Positions 56,924-64,000 of a DNA stretch of 64,000 nt are shown piece by piece. The stretch comes from Carettochelys insculpta. Taxonomy: Eukaryota; Chordata; Testudines; Carettochelyidae. Location: contig NC_134137.1 in NCBI RefSeq assembly GCF_033958435.1, positions 244,202,501 to 244,266,500 on the forward strand, given 5' to 3'. A model generated the notes under the pieces. It did no database searches. It was not told the DNA's origin and saw nothing but the letters and a program-made list of their open reading frames with translations. Positions within the stretch are counted from its first letter, which is position 1; each line of letters opens with the position of its first letter. The translations under genes were made by a program, and so were the position numbers.

Positions 56924-57582
56924 TGTGAATAGGTAGTTACCAGGAGACCCCCTTTAACAAACACAAGATGTCTCCTGGAAACATCTGAGATTGAACAGTG
57001 GAGGACTGGGCTCAAGCTAGGTGGCTGCCTAGCTTATGGAAAAGATGGTTAGAACTACTGTTAGGGTCAGAATTTGCACATAACAAGCTTCTTAGCTTGT
57101 ATTAGGCTTCATGGGTACATTTTATTTTGGCTTAGTAACTCACTTTCATCTGTTTTCACATAAATACTACTTTATACTTAATAAAAATACTTTTACTATC
57201 AAGCCCAGTGTAAATAACTGTTACTTCGGGGGAAGCCACAGATGTGCATCTCTCTCTTTCATTATTAAAGAAAGCAAGACTTGAGCTTTCTTGGAGGAAA
57301 CTTTTATACAGAGTAAGATGGATTTGTTTGGAGATTTGGTCCCTTTTGATGAAGTTGTCAGGGCCCTATAGCTGAGCTCTCCCAGAACTGAACTGGTTCA
57401 ACATCTGGGTTGCTCTGCTGGGGGGCTGTTACCTCAACTCTGTGCTTTGGCTGAGGAAGACCAGAGCAGGGCAGAATAATGAGATCCTCCCCTCCACCCA
57501 AGGGGAGGTAGACAGGCTCAGTGGCATGATCAGCTCCCCAGGTGACAGCCTCAAAGGGAGCTCTGTGATCAAACCCGTCACA
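56924..57582 (+). repeat. Possible LTR (TGTGA...TCACA)
   Basis: The block starts TGTGAATAGG and ends AACCCGTCACA. The sequence right after it, GTTGGTCCTG, could be a primer-binding site, and an ATTAAA-type polyadenylation signal is at about 57,264. It is inferred from layout only; no matching second LTR or coding region was found. Confidence 0.35.
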
Positions 57583-60500
57583 GTTGGTCCTGTCTCCCCT
57601 CACCTCCACCACTACCACATGCACTAAAGTAGTAAGGGTGGTGGGAGAAGCTCCAGGCCCTTTTAAAAGAACAGGCCTGGAGGCAATTGACCCTTTCCCT
57701 CCCCAGTCACTTGGCAGCTCTGGCCATCACCATTAACAAAGAGGCAAAACAGGAATCGTGGATTAAGTGAAATCATACCTCTTCAAATAGTATGGTGTGA
57801 AAGACAGAAGTTCCATACATTCAAGTTTGGTCTTTACTTTTTAGAGTGGCCTGATTACCAGATAACTATGGAAGGGTGACTCGTTTAGAGAGTTCTATTT
57901 ATAGGGTTGGTAACGATGCTAAAAGACCATGAGAGAATGGCATTACCATATAATGACAATTTTCTCACTGTAAAATAATCTAAAATAGTCTTTTACATTA
58001 GATGCAATGAATATAGCCTAATGTCGTCTAACGGTTTCCTTGTGCTCTCTCTCTCAGGTGTGTCTTGCCTTACACAGAATCTCTTCTGGACATGAATAAT
58101 CTTTTTTGTTCTGTTTATATTGCACCAAGCACAAGGGGGTCCTGCTGCACGAGTAGGACTTAAGTGCTACCACAGTAAAAATACCAATAATAAAATCACT
58201 TATCTCTGCATATATTAATTATTGAAAATGTTCATTTTTCTTCACACCATAAACTTTTTCCTTTAAACAAACCCTATAATTGACTATGACTTTTCTAATG
58301 CAGAAACGGAAATTATTCTAGGCCTGATTTTCAGAGGTACTGAGCATCCGCAATCCCAGTGTAAATAACACCAACAAAGACCAGTGTCAGTGTATTTAAT
58401 AGCTAATTATATTAACAAAGAGGGGGAAAATGCCATGTAAAAGCTGTATCGATTTAAACCAACCACACTGCAAAAAAAAAGTTTCCACTCGACTGAGCTT
58501 TCCTTACAATGAAGCAAATTAAGCAAGCAAAAATTAAGGCTAAATTGGTTCCTTCTCCTGAGCTCATTGTCCTCAATAAAGAGGTTTAAGAATGTTAGGA
58601 GAAAACAGCAAGCTAACCTTAATTGTTTCTTGTTTAACTTGCTAAATTTAAATGGATAACTCTTCTAATGTGGCTGTTTTAATAGATATCACATCTTTAT
58701 ATGGCTCAACTGTTTTTTATTTATTTTTATGGAGCGAGAGTTGGGTTTTGTTGTTGTTTTCTAACTTGATTCTTTGTACATGAGAAATGTTTATGTTCAG
58801 CTAGAATGTAGTCAACATGGATGCAATTAAATAATTACATTGAGAGCTGCTGTTCTATTTTGAAACAAAGTTAAAAAGATCCAGTGACTTGACTTTGTCC
58901 TTAGAAAATTGCCATGCTGTTTCTAAAATGGAAAAAACAAAATCCTTAATGTCCTTGGTTCTTAAGTTTCACCATTAGAGAGGTGCCAGATGCAGATCCA
59001 TAATTAAGGTTGAGTTTAGTTCTGCCTTAAAGCAGGGATTCAACAGCTTGGTATGTGCTAAAGTGCAGTGCATATCCCCTCACCCCCGCCACCCCCATCC
59101 CCTTACTTATAGCTCTGTAAGAAATTTAATACCAGGTGTCAGTCTTTCGTTTGTCACAATGATCTCAGCAGAATGATACAGACTGTTCAGGCTTCCTATA
59201 CACTTAAAACTAAGTGAAATCTTGTGCATTGGTACATTTAAATCATAATGTTAGGATTAACAATCCTTTTTGCCATTATGCTTCATAATTGAGTTTCTGC
59301 TTCAGCAGAAATTGAAGCTGTTCATGGAATTCCATTTCACAGCCCTCCTTTCAAAATGGCTATCAACAACCATGGTTCCAAATGGGATTGAAGATACATC
59401 ATCTCCATCTTCCACAATGGGACCTAAGACAGAAGGTCTTCTTGGCCTCCTGGATGGCTCCTGTGTCCATTCCCTGGCTCCTCCCAGTGTTCTACACAAC
59501 ATACGGATAGCACAGGGAGCTACCGTGAAGGCAGGTCAGATTCACTCCCATTGGGAGCAATGTGAGACAGTGGCTCTTTTGAAAATGACCATCAATCCTA
59601 TTTTTCCCCAAAAGTTATCCAGATCTACTCAACGGTTGGGGGAAACTAAACTAACAATGCCAGAGAATACCTGATGCAGAAGGGTGGGAAAAGCTTGGAT
59701 GTGTTTTGTGGATGCAGAGCAGCTGGGGATACAGAGGGACAGGATACTGAAGAACAGGTACACAGGAAGCAGAGAGCAAATTGCTGCAGAGCCCACCTGC
59801 AGGGGAACAGTAGTGCAGAAGGAAGAAATGAACAGGGCAAAGTTCAAGAGAGAGGGGAGGCTGTTTGAGTGCTCTTACAGAGCATTTCCATATCTTAACA
59901 GGTTTGGATTTCTTTCCAGTTTAACTTCAGTTCTGAAATTTCTTATTTTGCAATGCTTGTTTCTAGGGTATTTAGCACCATTTTAATGTGGAATTTGTCT
60001 GGGAACATACAGAGTGATAGCCAACTGCTAAATAACACTTCAGGGGAAATTATTTCTCAAAACATATTGTTTTGCCTGCAGTAATCATGAAGCATGGCTG
60101 TCCTGTCCAATGATTATAACAGGCATTGGGCAGTGGAACACCTCCATTGTTCTTTATTGGAGAGAACCCAGAAGGTGCCACGGTGCAACAGCTCTTTTGT
60201 CTAGAAAATTCTTATGCCTGGATAAAGCAGAGTCTGTCACCCTCTTCTGTCCAACATGTACACAAGTCATCTTGGTATCCTCACCAAACACCACTCTGAG
60301 TAATCAGCTATCAAAAATCTCCCTCTGCAACTTCAGTTACATTCAGCATGCTTCACTTCTTGTCCCAGAATGTTGTGCAGTTTAGCTGTGTGATGTGATC
60401 TTAAACAACTACTGTGCTTTCCTCTAGATTGACTGTATTTCCGTGGCAGGTGAAAGTAATAATGTATTTTAATAAAACTGAAAATATGAATGACATATGA

Positions 60501-61392
60501 TAGCAATCCAGAGAGTTTATGAATGATTTTCAAAAGTGTGTTGGGATCTTCTTGTGTGAATAACAGTAAAATTAAGTATTCATCAATATTACATTCTCCA
60601 CATCCTTTTGATATATAACTGTCAGTTCTTTCCACCAAGTCTGATTTAGCAATAGAAAAAAAGTTTTAAAAGGTAACCGTCACTGTAGCCAGATGAACAT
60701 TACTTGAAATACATGTTTCAAAAATCTTATATTCTGCTATTAGAATGCAAGACACATCAATAATCTGCATTTTCAAAACAATTTAAAGAACAAAAAGAAA
60801 AAAGAAAAAACAAAAACAAGTGACTCTCTCTCTCTGGATTATTCAACTCCCACCCAACTTTGCTCTGCAAAGTTATAAAAAGCCTGTAAGAAAAGGTTGA
60901 TTGCAAACCTGTCGGAAATGCGAAAAAATTTCCAATGCAAAAGAACTGAATTGAAGACTCAGACTTAAAACGGTTATACTGTATTCTGCCAGAAGTTTTG
61001 GTGTATAAAGTAGACTACCATATATTTAGATATTCAGAAGTTGCTGCAAGGTAGAAAGACTAACACACAAATGGAACAGGGAATACTGAGCCAAGTTCTG
61101 CCAACAGTCAACCTCCACTTGATGTTACTCTATATTTATCCCAGAATAATATAACAAAAACCAGCTCATTGCCTAGAATGGCACTGGACTGACTATTCAC
61201 CAGTATTTTAACACAGACATACACGTTCACTTGCTGATATTTTTTGTCTTATATTTTCATTTATGGTTTCTCTGGATCAGTAGCAAGTTAAACTGAACTT
61301 ACTTTTCCACAAGGACACATTTTATATTTTTGTTTCTTTTTAATGTACTAAGTCAGTGTCTTAATACTGGAGAGAAATCACATAGAAAACAG
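57583..61392. other. AT-rich DNA, mostly unassigned
   Basis: A relic of the GGCCTGATTTTCAGAGGTAC repeat lies at 58,320. A 134-codon plus frame (59,270-59,674) and a 100-codon frame (59,684-59,986) show no recognised domain. Nothing else was recognised. Confidence 0.4.
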
Positions 61393-62411
61393 ATGATCCT
61401 GTTCAACTTGTTCATCAATGATCTAGAAAATGAGGTAAGCAGTGAGGTGGCAAAGTTTGCAGATGACACCAAGTTGTTCAGGACAGTCAAAACCAAAAGG
61501 GATTGTGAAGAACTACAAAAAGATCTCAGCAAACTGAGTGATTGGGCAGCAAAATGGCAAATGAAATTTAATGCGGGTAAGTGTAAGGTAATGCACATTG
61601 GAAAAAATAACCCAAATTACACGTACAACATGATGGGGTCAAATTTAGCTACGACAGATCAGGAAAGGGATCTTGGAGTTAGAGTGGATAGTTCTCTGAA
61701 GACATCCACGCAGTGTGCAGCTGCAGTTAATAAAGCAAATAGGATGTTAGGAATTATTAAAAAAGGGATAGATAATAAGACAAAAGATATCATACTTCCC
61801 CTATATAAAACTATGGTACGCCCACATCCTGAGTACTGTGTGCAGATGTGGTCTCCTCACCTCAAAAAAGATATATTGGCATTAGAAAAGGTTCAGAAAA
61901 GGGCGACTAAGATGATTTGGGGTTTGGAACGGGTCCCATATGGGGAGAGGCTAGAGAGACTGGGACTATCATGAATGGTGTGGAGAAAGTGAATATAGAA
62001 AAATTATTTACCTTTTCCCATAATACAAGAACTAGGGGACACCAAATGAAATTGATGGGTAGTAGGTTCAAAACTAATAAAAGGAAATTTTTCTTCACAC
62101 AGCGCACAGTCAACCTGTGGAACTCCTTGCCGGAGGAGGCTGTGAAGGCCAGGACTCTATTAGGGTTTAAAAAAGAGCTCGATAAATTTTTGCAGGTTAG
62201 GTCCATAAATGGCTATTAGCCAGGGATAAAGTATGGTGCCCTAGCCTTCAGAACAAGGGCAGGAGATGGATGGCAGGAGATAAATCACTTGATCATTGTC
62301 TTCTGTTCTCCTTCTCTGGGGCACCTGGTATTGGCCACTGTCGGCAGACGGGATACTGGGCTGGATGGACCTTTGGTCTGACCCAGTATGGCCATTCTTA
62401 TGTTCTTATGA
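61393..62411 (+). pseudogene. CR1-like LINE, 5'-truncated reverse transcriptase and 3' end
   Basis: The best-preserved mobile coding sequence in the window. From 61,393 an open frame of about 190 codons encodes the LINE palm and thumb: LFNLFINDLENEV, VAKFADDTKLF (intact catalytic motif C), [74 protein letters not shown] and ERLERLGLS. After a small internal deletion at about 61,972 it continues in the next frame as [32 protein letters not shown] and ends SINGY plus a stop at about 62,219. The 3' untranslated part ends with the repeat CTTATGTTCTTATGAC, an octamer tail like that of CR1. It cannot make full-length protein because of the 5' truncation and the deletion. It looks younger than the 13-kb copy. 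Confidence 0.9.
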
Positions 62412-63455
62412 CCCTACACACACTTTTAACACCATATTTACAGTAGGAAAAAGTTTATTTTTGACATCTCAGCTAACATGCAGTAGCACATTAAACTCCT
62501 ACTGCAGACAAGACAGTTGTAGTTTTAACATGCGTTAGCTGTTAGCAGTAAGTTCCCTACCTAGAAATCACCTTAAACAGGCAGCATGTTAAAATAACTT
62601 GTCTTGTCTACACTAGGCTTTAAAACATGTCATTGGAGCCCTGCAAATGTTTGCAGATTACTGATCAGATACAGACAAAAAATTTGTACCCACGCAAGGC
62701 TATACATGTCAGCTAAACAAGACCAGAATGGATAAATTTTTACAGGACAGTTTTTCAGCTACCACATGCTTTCTGTGTTGTGGAACAACAACAACAAACA
62801 ATAACAACATAATAAAAATTAAGCTCTAATGAAGTGTTTCTATTTCACAAAGAGCCAATTTTCCAAAATGAGACAATGGCACTTTTTAGTTGGACAAATT
62901 TTCAAGGGGTGGTAAATTGAAGAGATACTACTTTTTAACCCCATCATACCATCACGCATTTTCTTTATATTACACAGCTCAGAGAAAACTAGAGTAGCCA
63001 CACTTTAAAATGTTTTCACGTGCATGAAAACAAACCAATACTTCAGAAAACCTCTCTCAGTGGTGCCCCCGTTTCCACCTCCATCTAAGCTGACAGCCCA
63101 ATTTTCTGCTGTTTTTTCATGAACTGGAGGTGGTTACATATGATGCTCACATTGCTAACTGGTAGGCATCCACTCAGGTATATTAGCTGTCCTGCACAGG
63201 TACACTGTAGTTAAACTAATGTTTGGCAGCTAACATTAGCTCAGGCATGGAGGACCAAAATTTGTCCATCTTTTCACATTCAGCCAACTGCAGTGACTTT
63301 CTAAAATGGCACATCTCAAAATTTAAGTATTTTATTTAAAGAGAGTCACTATTGGTATTTTAAAGCAATTTTCTACCCGGCATCATGTAATACAACAGTA
63401 GATGAACTCCACCGTCTAGGGTGATGAGGGTATTTTATTTACAGGCAAGTGCTGC

Positions 63456-63488
<33 letters not shown>

Positions 63489-64000
63489 CCAAAACAATCT
63501 TTTTCCAATATAGTTTCACCAAGCGACTTGACCTGAAAATCTCCCTGTGTAGCATTACAACTGCTCCCCTGAAGGAATTAATGAAGCAGTAAGTTTTGCA
63601 GTGCTATGTTACCTGATACGTTACTGTACAAAAATTAATACAGATTTGTACTTTCCTCTTTTCCAAAGCTTAGGGCTGACACTTCGGATCTTGATCAATG
63701 CTGGAGAGAACCACATGAATTTTGCAATGTTACCATTAAAGCATGAAAAGATGTATTGCATACTGAATTGAGGCAGCCACCACCAGTTCTTTGGCAAGAT
63801 GTCAGAAAATCCCACCCCGTCTTTGAGCCTTTTTATAAAGGGAGGTTGACATTTATGCTGATGTTTTACTTAGAAAAAATTGTTTCTGCCAATATTTTGA
63901 GTGACTGGCTTTCAAATGTTAATTATGATAGTTCAAGGGGAAAGCCAATGCTTTTTAGTAGTGTCAAGGCTACACTTGATGAGTTCATTCATCACAGATT
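62412..64000. other. AT-rich DNA, no recognised gene
   Basis: A transposon-like patch with CTTGTCTACACTAGGC lies near 62,605, too short to delimit. A T18A12 run is at 63,456-63,485. No supported frame. Confidence 0.4.
63456..63485. repeat. Poly-T/poly-A junction
   Basis: Eighteen T followed directly by twelve A, forming a self-complementary homopolymer hairpin. Confidence 0.9.

Noticed and set aside
59270..59674. 134-codon plus-strand frame
   Set aside because: No domain, no neighbouring exon-like signals, and similar-length frames arise by chance elsewhere in the window. Without a search it cannot be called a gene.
1..64000. tRNA, rRNA or a host exon set
   Set aside because: No cloverleaf-like or rRNA sequence was noticed, and no open frame with flanking splice-site logic matched a known vertebrate protein. 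Short or unfamiliar exons could still have been missed by eye.

Overview
The window is vertebrate nuclear DNA dense in transposable elements, and no host gene could be recognised in it. It is AT-rich with scattered GC-rich islands. Its repeats (CR1 LINEs, MIR-like SINE relics, DNA transposons ending in a GGCTRTGTCTACACTA-type inverted repeat, and a family containing GGTGCCACAGGACTTCTTG) together suggest a reptile, most likely a turtle. Placing it in a soft-shell or mud-turtle lineage would be a guess from memory of similar palindromic repeats. No bacterial signals, rRNA, tRNA or CRISPR were found. Every longer open frame I could interpret belongs to a transposon, a low-complexity block or a palindrome.

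Layout. 1-0.65 kb: terminal-inverted-repeat element filled with a GC-rich minisatellite. 2-8.8 kb: DNA transposons and four members of a Penelope-associated repeat, two of them inverted dimers. 8.8-24 kb: mostly unassigned AT-rich DNA with MIR relics, a decayed antisense CR1 (13.0-14.1 kb), two more Penelope-type repeats, a palindromic element (18.7 kb) and a 330-bp inverted-repeat element (22.7 kb). 24.8-32.3 kb: a head-to-tail pile of three antisense APE-type LINE fragments. One of them has been split twice, by a 455-bp near-perfect palindrome inside reverse transcriptase motif A and by a G-rich pogo-like element. 33.9-36.7 kb: a Penelope-like GIY-YIG endonuclease relic, an LTR-like block, CR1 tails, a second G-rich pogo-like element and a 436-bp palindrome. 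37.3 kb: a long AC microsatellite. 39.8 kb: CR1 3' end. 42.2-45.4 kb: DNA transposons nested within one another. 46.3-48.7 kb: a second copy of the 22.7-kb family, a hAT-like element with an 8-bp target duplication, and another inverted dimer. 50.3-51.3 kb: an LTR-bearing segment between two identical 57-bp direct repeats. 51.6-54.3 kb: a Ty3/gypsy (Sushi-like) retroelement with two diverged LTRs and decayed gag and integrase. 61.4-62.4 kb: the best-preserved mobile coding sequence, a 5'-truncated CR1-like reverse transcriptase.

The most unusual signal is the Penelope-associated repeat. At least three copies are inverted (head-to-head) dimers, each flanked by an 11-bp target duplication, so the dimer inserted as a unit. 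The sequence at the dimer centre reads as a small hammerhead-ribozyme-like fold. Overall the window is a layered record of insertions whose relative order can often be read from the nesting.
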